Of a stretch of 32,350 bases of DNA, positions 6,215 through 14,398 are shown one piece after another (positions within the stretch are counted from its first letter, which is position 1; the number at the start of each line of letters is the position of its first letter). The stretch lies in the NCBI GenBank assembly GCA_016177915.1, contig JACOUI010000080.1, positions 1 to 32,350 of the forward strand, written 5' to 3'. The translations under genes and the position numbers were made by a program. This DNA is from Planctomycetia bacterium (lineage in GTDB: Bacteria; Planctomycetota; Planctomycetia; Pirellulales; S012-138). The notes under the pieces were generated by a model. The model made no database searches, was not told the origin of the DNA, and worked only from the letters and a program-made list of their open reading frames with translations.

Positions 6215-9133
6215 CTCTACAAATCGAAACTCCGTGCACCCGAACACGGCCATGCACAGCGCCGACCAGGCTTCGACGTTCCCCTCGGCCTTCTCCTTTT
6301 CGACGCCCTCCCCCCCGCCCGCGTTCCCGCCGGCCGCGAAGGAACCGACAAACGCCAGCGCCTTCTCGATCTCCCCGCTCGTCGGATCGCGCGCCAAGGC
6401 CCGCCGATACAAGTCTTTCACGCGGCCCGCATCGTCCGCCTCCAGCGCAAGCAATCGCTTCGCCGCCGCTTGCGCCTGATCGAGCACCAACGGGCTGTTC
6501 ATCAGGAAGAGCGCCTGCGTGGGCACGGTCGTCGTATCGCGCCGGCCGGTCGTCACCTCCGGGTCGGCGAAATCGAACACCTCCAGAATCTGCGGCACGT
6601 CGTTGCGAATCAACGGAAGGTAAACGCTCCGCCGGAAATTCGTGTCCGTCGGCACGCCCCCCTTCGAGTCGTTGTCGATCGCCCGCTCGCCCAGGTGCGC
6701 CACGACCGGCCCGCCCATCGAACGGTCGAGCCGCCCCGAGACAAACAAAATCGTGTCGCGGATGACCTCGGCCTCGACGCGCCGCCGGTGGGCGTGCGAC
6801 AAGAGCCGGTTCTCCGCATCGACCTTCTGCGCCGCCGGATCGACTTCCGCGCTGAGCTGATACACCCGGCTGAGCATGATCTCGCGAATGAGCCGCTTGA
6901 GCGACCAGCCCTCCTCGACGAACCGCAGCGCCAGCTCATCCAGCAATTCCGGGTGTGTCGGCCGCTCGCCCTGGGCGCCGAGGTTATCCACCGTCCGCAC
7001 CAGCCCCTCTCCCAAAAGGTGCTGCCACACGCGATTCACGATCACCCGCGCCGTGAGCGGATTTTCCGCGCTGGCGATCCATCGCGCCAGTTCCAGCCTG
7101 CCCGAGCGGTCCGCCGGCATCGCCAGCCGCGCCTCGTCGCTTGCCACGCTCAAGAATCCGCGCCCGATCTCGTCCCCAAGCTGGTGCGGGTTGCCGCGGA
7201 CGTTGATCCGGCAGTTCTCGACCTTCTCCTCGTCGCGGACGGCCATCACCAGCACCGGCGCCGGCGGGGCCGCCGCCTTCAAGGCCACCTCGTCCTCCTT
7301 GAGCTTCTTCAAGTTCGCCTTGGCCTCGGCGATCTTCTGCTTCACTTCCTCAGGCACGCCCATCGCCATTTCCGGCTCATTCTCCAGCGCCCCGGCCGGA
7401 ATGAACCGTACCGCGTCCACAATCACGTAGCCCGCCGTGCCCTTATTCTCGATCGTGACCGAGCCTTCGCTGCCGGCCTTGAACTTGAACGTGCCGATCG
7501 AGCGGAACAGGCCGTCCAGCTTCGGCGTTTCCTCCTGGTTCACCTCGACCGTCTTCTCGCCGTCGGCAAAGCGCACCGTCACGGGCGTGTTCGTCGAGCG
7601 TCCCTTGCTGGCCGTATAGGAAATGAAGACCTCGTAATTCCCCTCCTTGGGCAGCTTGGGCGTGAACGTGGCGGACTTCTCGCCCTTGGCCTGCTTGTCG
7701 TCGTGAATGTACCCCTCGCCGACGTAGGGCTTGCTGTACGTCGAGGGCTTCCATGTGCCGACGATCTTCGCCTCCTTGTCGTCGACCGTCACGCCCACGA
7801 GCTTCGTCGGCAGCCGCATCGTGGCCTTGTCTTCCTGCTGCTTCAGCTCGGCGTCGAGCTTCTTGATTTGGTCCGTCAGCGCCGCGAGCTTTTTCTTGTG
7901 TTCGTTTTGCGCCGTCACGCGCTCCGCTCCGTCCTCGCCGATCGGCCGCAGCATCCAGCCCGACACCACGTTGTTCCCCAGCTTGATCCCATCCAGCGTG
8001 CGCGTGCTGGCGAAGATGCCCGCCAGGGCGTAATAGTCCGCCGTCGGAATCGGGTCGAACTTGTGGTCGTGGCAGCGGGCGCAGCCGAGCGTCAGGCCCA
8101 GGAGCGCCTTGCCGACCGTATCGACCTGCTCGTCGATGACGTCCATCCGCCGCTTCACGAAATCGCGGTCGGCCAGCACCTTGGGACCCACGACGAGTAA
8201 CCCCGTCGCCGTCAATAGCTCGTCGCGCTCCGCCTGCCTTTCAAACGGCAAGAGATCGCCGGCGAGCTGCTCCAGCACGAACCGGTCGAACGGCTTGTCG
8301 CGGTTCAAGGAGTCGATGACGTAGTCGCGATAGCGAAAGGCCTCGTGGAAGGTCAGGTTCTCGTCCTTGCCGTTCGAGTCGGCATACCGCGCCACGTCCA
8401 GCCAGTGCCTTCCCCACCGCTCGCCGAATCGCGGCGACATCAAAAGCCGATCGACGACCTTTGCAAACGCCTCCGGCGACGAATCGTTCAGAAACTCGTC
8501 CATCTCCTCCGGCGTGGGCGGCAGGCCAACGAGGTCGATCGTCGCCCGCCGCAACAGCGTCACGCGCTCCGCGTCGCGCGACGGTTTCAAGCCCTGCGCT
8601 TCCATCGCGGCCAGAATGTGGCGGTCGATGTCGCTCCGCGGCCACGACTCGTCCTTCACCTTCGGCAAATCATGCCGCCGCGGAGGCTGAAACGCCCAGA
8701 ACTTTTTGCCCTCGGCCAGGTCGATCGCCGGCCGCTGTGGCGGCCCTTTCCCGTCGCGCGGGTCGGGCGCCCCCATCTTGATCCACCGCTCGACGTCCGC
8801 GATGGCCTCCGCCGAGAGTTTTCCGTCCGGCGGCATCTCCAGCCCGTCGTGCCGCAACGCCTGCAAGAGCAGGCTCTCTTCCGGCTTTCCGGGCACAATC
8901 GCCGGCCCGGAATCGCCGCCCTTCAAAACGCCTTCCCGCGTCTCCAAGAGCAGATGGCCCTTGAGCTCCTTGGACTCTGACGAGTGACACTTGTAGCAAT
9001 TCTTGACGAGCACCGGGCGGATTTTCTGCTCAAAAAACGGAACGCCCTCGGGGTCGTCCGCCCGCGCCGCCGCCGGCGCGCAAAGGAGCGTCACGAGCAA
9101 CGTCAACCCGGCGTAACGCAAGAAGCCCGCCAT
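6212..9133 (-). CDS. Secreted cytochrome (PSCyt1)-DUF1549-DUF1553 protein with a golvesin-like insert
   Basis: The 973-residue protein has a signal peptide (MAGFLRYAGLTLLVTLLCAP, cleavage near AARADD). A planctomycete cytochrome C domain follows, with C46-YK-C49-H50 and a candidate distal Met in LEMPPDG (M100). DUF1549 (PSCyt2, from about 150) carries YADSNG and a second CxxCH, GCARCHDHKFDPI, near residue 350. A charged coiled linker (ALTDQIKKLDAELKQQED) leads to a beta-rich insert with GEGYIHDD, EGNYEVFISYTASKGRSTNT and NKGTAGYVIVDAVRF, which resembles the golvesin C-terminal-like (Xly CBD-like) domain. DUF1553 (PSD1) follows, with ARWIASAENPLTARVIVNRV and FDFADPEVTTGRRDTTTVPT. A Gly/Glu-rich stretch interrupts the extreme C-terminus. 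Such proteins are thought to be exported and to pair with DUF1501 proteins, as here; the substrate is unknown. Confidence 0.92.
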   Translation of the reverse strand: MAGFLRYAGLTLLVTLLCAPAAARADDPEGVPFFEQKIRPVLVKNCYKCHSSESKELKGHLLLETREGVLKGGDSGPAIVPGKPEESLLLQALRHDGLEMPPDGKLSAEAIADVERWIKMGAPDPRDGKGPPQRPAIDLAEGKKFWAFQPPRRHDLPKVKDESWPRSDIDRHILAAMEAQGLKPSRDAERVTLLRRATIDLVGLPPTPEEMDEFLNDSSPEAFAKVVDRLLMSPRFGERWGRHWLDVARYADSNGKDENLTFHEAFRYRDYVIDSLNRDKPFDRFVLEQLAGDLLPFERQAERDELLTATGLLVVGPKVLADRDFVKRRMDVIDEQVDTVGKALLGLTLGCARCHDHKFDPIPTADYYALAGIFASTRTLDGIKLGNNVVSGWMLRPIGEDGAERVTAQNEHKKKLAALTDQIKKLDAELKQQEDKATMRLPTKLVGVTVDDKEAKIVGTWKPSTYSKPYVGEGYIHDDKQAKGEKSATFTPKLPKEGNYEVFISYTASKGRSTNTPVTVRFADGEKTVEVNQEETPKLDGLFRSIGTFKFKAGSEGSVTIENKGTAGYVIVDAVRFIPAGALENEPEMAMGVPEEVKQKIAEAKANLKKLKEDEVALKAAAPPAPVLVMAVRDEEKVENCRINVRGNPHQLGDEIGRGFLSVASDEARLAMPADRSGRLELARWIASAENPLTARVIVNRVWQHLLGEGLVRTVDNLGAQGERPTHPELLDELALRFVEEGWSLKRLIREIMLSRVYQLSAEVDPAAQKVDAENRLLSHAHRRRVEAEVIRDTILFVSGRLDRSMGGPVVAHLGERAIDNDSKGGVPTDTNFRRSVYLPLIRNDVPQILEVFDFADPEVTTGRRDTTTVPTQALFLMNSPLVLDQAQAAAKRLLALEADDAGRVKDLYRRALARDPTSGEIEKALAFVGSFAAGGNAGGGEGVEKEKAEGNVEAWSALCMAVFGCTEFRFVE

Positions 9134-9213
9134 CGTCGCCTTCCCTCATCGGTCCGAGACAACCGCCGCAAGACCATCTTGGTCTTTCACCGCCCCCTTC
9201 GGCAAGTGGATTG

Positions 9214-9296
9214 TTGGAGTCCCGCCTTTAGGCGGTCCCTGTTGGAGTACCGCCTTTGGGCGGTCTTCCTTCCTCCGCCTAAAGGCGGGACTCCAA
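9214..9296. repeat. Two direct and one inverted copy of the TTGGAGT/CCGCC..GGCGG repeat
   Basis: Copies start TTGGAGTCCCGCCTTTAGGC (9214) and TTGGAGTACCGCCTTTGGGC (9242), each completing a CCGCC/GGCGG-type hairpin. A third, inverted copy ends GGCGGGACTCCAA (9275-9296). Copies two and three can fold into one long stem. They lie between two divergent genes, so they cover the promoter region of one or both. Confidence 0.85.
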
Positions 9297-9398
9297 CAAC
9301 GCGGGACTTCGCCAAGCGCTTGCACCCTCCTGTCCCGCCCGTCATCATTTACCTCCACACGCAACTCCGAACCGTCCTCCTCTCTCCCGGAGCCGGCC

Positions 9399-11795
9399 AT
9401 GCACGCCCCCCGACGCCCCGCGCCCGCCCTCGCCGTTTTCGCCCTCTTCGCCATCGTTGGAGTCCCGCCTTCAGGCGGCTCTTCCAGCGCCATTGCTGAC
9501 GACCTCCCCCTCGTCCAAAACGTCGAACTCCAGCCCCTCGCCGCCCAGGCCGATCGCGTCGTCCAGGCGCTGGGCGAAATCCTCGGCGAGCCGATTTCCG
9601 AAAAAGACCTCGCCGCGCTCAAGGAAGCCAAGAACCTGAAGAAGGCCGACGACGCCGTCGCCGCCATCCAAAAGGTCCTCGACAAGTACTGCCTGGCCGG
9701 CGTCAATATCAACCCCGAGAGCCGCGTCAAGGTCCAGCCCGGCCCCGCCAAGCCCGTCCTCATGCAGCACGGCTGGCGGATGTTCGTCGTCAAGGTGCAC
9801 AACGAGGGCGGCGTGACGGCCCAGCTTCGCTGCCTGAGCCCCAATGCCCCCGTCCTCCGCTTCGGCAGCAATCAGCCCGCCCCCAACGTCCCCCGCACCA
9901 GCGACACGAAGGACCAATTCCTGGCCATCGAGCTTTTCGAAAAGCAGCCGCTCACCCAAAAGCTCTCCGGCCTGCCCCTCGAATACCGCATCCTCGGCCT
10001 CTACTCCCGCGATTCCGGCAAGCGCGAGGCCAAGCTGGCCTTCGACGTCGGCCAGGGCACGCAGGACCTGGGCTTTCGCAACGAAATGCCCGTCCTCTTC
10101 GATTGCCGGCCGGCCGTCAGCGTCGTCATCGACGTGGTCGATCACGACGGCAAGCCCTGCACCGGGGCCTTCACCATCCGCGACCAGCAAGGCCGCGTCT
10201 ACCCCTCCCGCCTGCGCCGCCTCGCCCCCGACCTCTTCTTCCACGACCAGGTCTACCGCGCCTCGGGCGAGAGCATTTTGCTGCCGCCGGGAAAATACAC
10301 CGTCGCCTACACCCGCGGGCCGGAATACACCATCGAAACCCGCGAGATCACCGTGCCCGAAAAGGAATCCCACAAGGAGAGCTTCCGCCTGCGTCGCTGG
10401 ATTCACCTGGCCGAGACGGGCTGGTTCTCCGGCGACCATCACGTTCACGCCGCCGGCTGCAAGCACTACGACGTACCCAGCCAGGGCGTCACGCCCGACG
10501 ACATGATGCGTCACATCCTGGGCGAGGACCTGAACGTCGGCTGCGTCCTCACCTGGGGACCGTGTTGGTACTACCAGAAGGAATTCTTCTCCGGCGACGT
10601 GAGCAAGCTCAGCACCTCGAAGAACCTGATGCGCTACGACGTCGAAGTCTCCGGCTTCCCCTCGCAGCACGCCGGGCACCTTTGCCTTCTGCGGCTCAAG
10701 GAAGACGACTACGAGTATCCTGAGCCGACGGAGTTCGATTGGCAGTTCGGCGCAGAGCGCGGAAGGTTCAAGGGCACGAAGACCGAAAAGATCGGCGAGT
10801 GGCCAAGCTGGGACCTGCCGATTTTGGCGTGGGGCAAGAAGCAGGGCGCCGTCGTCGGCTTCTCGCACAGCGGCTGGGGTCTGAAGGTGAACGCCACGCG
10901 CCTTCCGACCTACGAAATGCCCCCCTTCGACGGCATCGGCGCCAACGAGTTCGTCGTCGACACCGTCCACGGCGTTTGCGACTTCATCTCCGCCGTCGAT
11001 ACGCCCAGCGTCTGGGAGCTGAATATCTGGTATCACACGCTCAACTGCGGCATGACGACCCGCATCAGCGGCGAGACGGACTTCCCCTGCATCTACGGCG
11101 AGAAGGTCGGCCTGGGAAGGGCCTACGTCAAGCTGCCCAAGGACGGACCCCTGACCTACGACGAGTGGGTCTCCGGCATCAAGGACGGCCGCAGCTATTG
11201 CACCGACGGCCTGTCGCACCTGTACGACTTTTCGATCAACGGCCTGGGCGTGGGCGAAGTTGCCCCGGGCGCCAAGCGTGAGACGCCGCGGCCGAGCGTC
11301 TTGGCCGTGAAGAGCGGCCAGGGCCTCGATATCTCCGTGAACGCCGCGGCCCTCTTGGCCCAGCAGCCCAACGAGGGCATCCGCAACCGGCCGTTGGAGC
11401 AGCAGCCCTACTGGCACGTGGAGCGGGCCAGGATCGGCGACACGCGCAAGGTGCCGGTCGAGCTGATCGTCAACGGCATCGCGGTCGAGCGGCAGGAGAT
11501 CGAGGCCGACGGCAAGGTATCGCAGATCAAGTTCAGCCACACGCCCAAGATTTCCTCCTGGGTGGCGATCCGCATTTTCCCGTCGTCGCACACGAACCCG
11601 ATCTTCGTGGAGGTCGACAACCAGCCGATCCGCGCCAGCCGCAAGAGCGCCGAGTGGTGCTTGAAGGCCGCGGACGTCTGCTGGGAGCAGAAGGTGAAGC
11701 AGACCCGCCCCCACGAGCGCGAAGCCGCCCGGGCGGCCTACGACGTGGCGAAGGAGGCGTATGCGAAGATCCTGAAGGAGGCGCAGGGCGAGTAG
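9399..11795 (+). CDS. Secreted CehA/McbA-family metallohydrolase (PHP-like), 798 aa
   Basis: The N-terminus has a hydrophobic core (APALAVFALFAIVG) followed by VGVPPSGG, which is encoded by an inserted intergenic repeat, and a likely cleavage site after SSSAIA. Residues 30-110 are helical. The middle contains beta-rich segments, including a carboxypeptidase-regulatory-like part (PCTGAFTIRDQQGRVYPSRL, PPGKYTVAYTRGPEY). The catalytic-type domain starts near 340 with GWFSGDHHVHAAG (D346-H347-H348-V349-H350). This metal-binding motif is typical of CehA/McbA-type PHP-superfamily hydrolases, and it is followed by a TPDDMMRHILGEDLNVGCVL segment. Later GFSHSGWG and DFISAVDTPS fit the same fold. Natural substrates are usually unknown, though founding members cleave carbaryl-type esters. 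Transcription is divergent from the cytochrome/DUF1549 gene; the CCGCC repeats fill the space between. Confidence 0.85.
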   Translation: MHAPRRPAPALAVFALFAIVGVPPSGGSSSAIADDLPLVQNVELQPLAAQADRVVQALGEILGEPISEKDLAALKEAKNLKKADDAVAAIQKVLDKYCLAGVNINPESRVKVQPGPAKPVLMQHGWRMFVVKVHNEGGVTAQLRCLSPNAPVLRFGSNQPAPNVPRTSDTKDQFLAIELFEKQPLTQKLSGLPLEYRILGLYSRDSGKREAKLAFDVGQGTQDLGFRNEMPVLFDCRPAVSVVIDVVDHDGKPCTGAFTIRDQQGRVYPSRLRRLAPDLFFHDQVYRASGESILLPPGKYTVAYTRGPEYTIETREITVPEKESHKESFRLRRWIHLAETGWFSGDHHVHAAGCKHYDVPSQGVTPDDMMRHILGEDLNVGCVLTWGPCWYYQKEFFSGDVSKLSTSKNLMRYDVEVSGFPSQHAGHLCLLRLKEDDYEYPEPTEFDWQFGAERGRFKGTKTEKIGEWPSWDLPILAWGKKQGAVVGFSHSGWGLKVNATRLPTYEMPPFDGIGANEFVVDTVHGVCDFISAVDTPSVWELNIWYHTLNCGMTTRISGETDFPCIYGEKVGLGRAYVKLPKDGPLTYDEWVSGIKDGRSYCTDGLSHLYDFSINGLGVGEVAPGAKRETPRPSVLAVKSGQGLDISVNAAALLAQQPNEGIRNRPLEQQPYWHVERARIGDTRKVPVELIVNGIAVERQEIEADGKVSQIKFSHTPKISSWVAIRIFPSSHTNPIFVEVDNQPIRASRKSAEWCLKAADVCWEQKVKQTRPHEREAARAAYDVAKEAYAKILKEAQGE
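9457..9480 (+). repeat. Intergenic-type repeat inside the coding region of a signal peptide
   Basis: TTGGAGTCCCGCCTTCAGGC followed by GGCT is the same repeat as in the intergenic clusters. Here it is read in frame within the gene at 9399-11795 and gives residues VGVPPSGG between the hydrophobic core and the predicted cleavage site. Confidence 0.85.
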
Positions 11796-11864
11796 TTGGA
11801 GTCCGGCATTGTTGGAGTCCCGCCTTTAGGCGGCGCTTGTTGGAGTACCGCCTTCAGGCGATCT
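11796..11864 (+). repeat. Direct copies of the TTGGAGT/CCGCC..GGCGG repeat after the CehA-like gene
   Basis: A truncated copy (TTGGAGTCC, 11796-11804) directly follows the stop codon. Full copies start at 11812 (TTGGAGTCCCGCCTTTAGGC) and 11840 (TTGGAGTACCGCCTTCAGGC). A further diverged start, TTGGAGCCCCGCC, is at 11868. The copies are close enough to form alternative stems and may define the 3' end of the upstream transcript. Confidence 0.8.
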
Positions 11865-11879
11865 TCGTTGGAGCCCCGC

Positions 11880-11986
11880 CTCCACCGACCCCGCGTCGGT
11901 GGAGCAACGATTGGCGGCTAACGCGCTCGCAGGACAACTACCTTGGGCTTGCGCGCCCTGCCTCCGCCGACCTCGCGTCGGAGGAG
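11880..11986. repeat. Pair of stem-loop repeats (CTCCACCGAC / GTCGGTGGAG type)
   Basis: The first unit pairs CTCCACCGAC (11880-11889) with GTCGGTGGAG (11895-11904), a perfect 10-bp stem with loop CCCGC. The second pairs CTCCGCCGAC (11962-11971) with GTCGGAGGAG (11977-11986), with loop CTCGC and one mismatch. Both are followed by CAA, so they are two copies of one family. The rest of the gap to about 12120 holds no visible gene. Confidence 0.7.
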
Positions 11987-12135
11987 CAATGTTTGGGAGC
12001 CAGACATGGGAGAAGCGCATGACAGGGCGGCTGCATTTGTAATCGACGTTTCGTCCGCGCGGGAGACCGCGAAAGCGTAAGGGTGAGACCAAAACCCTGG
12101 GTGTCAATTCTTCGTTCTCGGTGGAGATGCCGTTC

Positions 12136-12924
12136 ATGCGCACCCTGACGAGTTGGGATAGCCTTCAGCCACTTGTTGGCACAACTTCAGAAAGTGCCGA
12201 CCTTGACTTCAAAGAAACACTCGACCCGTCGCAGGGCAAAATCGAATTCGCGAAGGACATCGCGGCGTTCGCAAATTGGTTGGGCGGTCATGTGCTTGTC
12301 GGCGTCTCCACCGATATGAATCGGACCCGTTGCACGGGGTTCCACGGCATCGAGACGGAGCTTGCCACCAAGATTACCAAAGTGATCGAGGAGCAGGTGA
12401 AGGACCGCTGTCGGCCAACACCGATCTTCGACGTGCGCTCAATCGGTCGGGAGGGCACGTCCAAAGTGGTGGTCGTGGTCGCCGTCTGGGCAAGTCCCCA
12501 TGCACCTGTCGGCGTCTGCCTTCGGCAAGAGAAAGGTGGTCTCCTTGTCGATAAAGGTTGGGCCTTCCCATACCGGGTCGGCTCACTTACCGAATACCTC
12601 CACCCCGATCAATTCGGAGTTTACGAATCCATGAGTGCACGCCGTAGCGCCGCCATCCTGTCCTCGATTCCCACGAACGAACGCGAACAGGTCAACCTCC
12701 GTTGGGGGGTGCGTGCAACAGTACCGGGCTCCGGGTACGGGGACGGTCAGACCGTTCATCTCGAGTCCGTGATGGTCCGGTTCCGATGTGTGGATCTCCT
12801 CGGAAACGTCGCATCGTTCCGCGAGTTGAATGGGGACGCGCCGATCGACGTTCCGCGAGTTGAATGGGGACGCGCCGATCGACGTTCCGCTCGACCAGAT
12901 CCACACCGTTTGGCGGAAAACTAG
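12136..12924 (+). pseudogene. Schlafen AlbA_2 (DNA/ATP-binding) domain protein, frameshifted by a 34-bp duplication
   Basis: The N-terminal 130 residues fit the Schlafen AlbA_2 domain: ESADLDFKE near residue 20, then DIAAFANWLGGHVLVGVSTD. These proteins are often nucleic-acid-binding regulators or defence-associated. The ATG at 12136 has GGTGGAG about 9 bases upstream; GTG at 12121 and ATG at 12127 are in frame and also possible. An exact 34-bp tandem duplication (12816-12883) shifts the frame after LNGDAPIDVP, replacing the natural end with an Arg-rich tail that stops at 12924. Removing one copy restores an in-frame end, LDQIHTVWRK...WQHWPPSE, stopping at 13015 (281 residues). The stretch 12925-13015 is therefore probably old coding sequence. 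Whether the shortened protein works is unknown; an assembly error is possible. Confidence 0.75.
12816..12883 (+). repeat. Perfect 34-bp tandem duplication
   Basis: Copy one is 12816-12849 and copy two 12850-12883, identical base for base; each starts GTTCCGCGAGTTGAATGGGG. The 7-base start GTTCCGC occurs a third time at 12884-12890, so slippage on short homology can explain it. Since 34 is not a multiple of three, the reading frame changes. Confidence 0.95.
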
Positions 12925-13102
12925 GAGTGATGGTTGTCACAGTTGGGAGGTCTCGATCATCGGCAGTCTTCAGCAGACCGATGGCGAATGGCAGCATTGG
13001 CCCCCATCTGAGTAGCAGTAAGCGCAGCAATTCGCCTGCGTCGGCGAGTCTCACTGCCAATCGCTTGTACTCGTCCACGCGCCGACGATCGTCAGTGCCA
13101 GT

Positions 13103-13907
13103 TCACGCCGTCGCCGCTCCTTCCCCGCCGTCCGCGCACGTCGCCGGCAGCGGCTTTGCGTTTTCGGCGGCGGGCTTGGGGGCCGGCTCGTCCTTCGCCG
13201 CCGCGCGCACTTTCGATTTCGACTTCGACTTCCTCCAAATCTTCATCGGCCCGATCAGCTCCCGCGCCTCGGTCGAAAGCATCTCGTGCAGGGCGTCGGC
13301 CAGGTCCTCCGGGTCAATCAGGATGTCCTCCTGTTTTCGCAGTTCGCGGCGGATCCGCCGCAGCACATCTTCGGTGAAAAGCGCGCGCCCGAGCGACGCC
13401 GGGCTCAAGGCGGCGCGGTGCGCCCACCACTCCTCCAGGTCGCCCTTGGCCAGCGACTGCCGATGAATGAGCGCCAAAAGCTCGCAACACTTGTCGTTCC
13501 CGTCCGCGGAGAGATCGACCACGAACGCCCTGGTGTACTCGATGCCTTCTTCGAACGACAGGTGGTAAAGAATCCACGTGATCCCGTTCGTCAGCAGCAC
13601 CCAGCGGATGTTCCCTTCGGGCAGCGTAGTGCCGCGCCTGCTCGATGTGCTTGTCGCGCAAATGCACGCCCGCGGCCTTGGCCTCGACGTACAACCGAAC
13701 GCTGCCGTCGATCTTGAGGGCCAGGTCGACGTACTTTTCCTTGACCTTGGCCTCGCTGCTGATTTCCGAGAACGCATCGTAGCCCAGGACGTCCTCGAGC
13801 ACCTTGATTATGCGCTGCACCGTGTCGGATTCGTTCAGGTTGTCCTCGCGGGCCTTGAGCAAGTGCGGGACGTACTTCTTCAGGCCCTTTGAAATGTCTA
13901 CCGCCAT
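13103..13907 (-). pseudogene. HsdR_N-type restriction-like nuclease domain protein, +1 frameshift
   Basis: The ATG at 13907 has a strong AGGAGG six bases upstream. The first frame gives MAVDISKGLKKYVPHLLKAR and YVDLALKIDGSVRLYVEAKA, with a PD-(D/E)XK-like D61...E75-A-K77 as in the N-terminal nuclease domain of type I restriction R subunits. After HIEQARHYAA the homologous reading moves to another frame (GNIRWVLLTNGITWILYHLS) and runs to a Lys- and Ala-rich tail ending at 13103. The shift lies around 13613-13630. The full span is 805 bases, one more than a multiple of three; removing one base gives 267 residues, a normal length for standalone HsdR_N proteins. It could be a genuine inactivation or a sequencing error. 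It is convergent with the AlbA_2 gene, which is also frameshifted. Confidence 0.8.
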
Positions 13908-14216
13908 CGTTTTCCTCCTAGCTGTGGGAAGGGTGTTGCCGGTCGTCGGGACGAGGTGCAAAATGCACCTCGAATGTATGGCTCCAGCACCCAAAGTCAA
14001 CAGTTTTGCTCGACAGCCTTCCAAGGGGAAGGTAAAACGCGCGGAGCGATCGATCGCTCTCCAACTCCGGCGCGTTCCCGTGAAGCCTGCCCTCATGATT
14101 CTCTGCGGCATTGTCCTGGCCGCGTTCGGTGCTGCTCTCGGCATGCTCCTCACGTCCTTTCTGGCGGCCATCGGTCTCCTGCCGCCGACGGAAGGGGCGG
14201 TTCTCTCTGGACTCGC
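13908..14216. other. Non-coding stretch with a possible small membrane-protein remnant
   Basis: From about 14079 the plus strand reads VKPALMILCGIVLAAFGAAL followed by GMLLTSFLAAIGLLPPTEG, a hydrophobic segment. It then runs into the left REP hairpin of the RAYT element at 14217 and loses protein character. It may be the start of a small membrane protein cut by the insertion, or chance. The rest of the stretch shows nothing I can name. Confidence 0.25.
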
Positions 14217-14243
14217 CGGGTGCCACTGGCGTCTCGCCAGTGC
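14217..14243 (+). repeat. Left REP hairpin
   Basis: CGGGTGC precedes the stem CACTGGCG (14224-14231), loop TCT, CGCCAGTG (14235-14242). The stem is a perfect 8 bp. Confidence 0.8.
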
Positions 14244-14398
14244 GAGCGGCCGCGGGCCGTTGAGCCTCGACCGCCCTCCGTTGGTGCCGCGGCCGTGTGG
14301 TCCCGGTTCCTGCCAGGCCCTTGCGGCCCGACCTGCGTTCCACCTCTGTCGGCGAGCAATCTCTTGACCTTCACGCCGGCCGACCTACGCTGACCGGC

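Noticed and set aside
6470..8200. A 576-residue plus-strand frame opposite the cytochrome/DUF1549/DUF1553 gene
   Set aside because: No leader and no motif; it is the complement of well-conserved coding sequence.
9471..11714. A 747-residue minus-strand open frame opposite the CehA-like gene
   Set aside because: It is antisense to a gene with clear catalytic motifs, is Gly/Ala/Asp/Leu-biased and has no recognisable domain. It results from GC-rich third positions.
12816..12890. Start of a CRISPR or minisatellite array
   Set aside because: Only two full copies without spacers; a simple tandem duplication explains it.
13804..14367. A 187-residue plus-strand gene
   Set aside because: Its first part is antisense to the start of the HsdR_N gene with its clear AGGAGG, and its last part is REP sequence; only a short hydrophobic middle could be a remnant.
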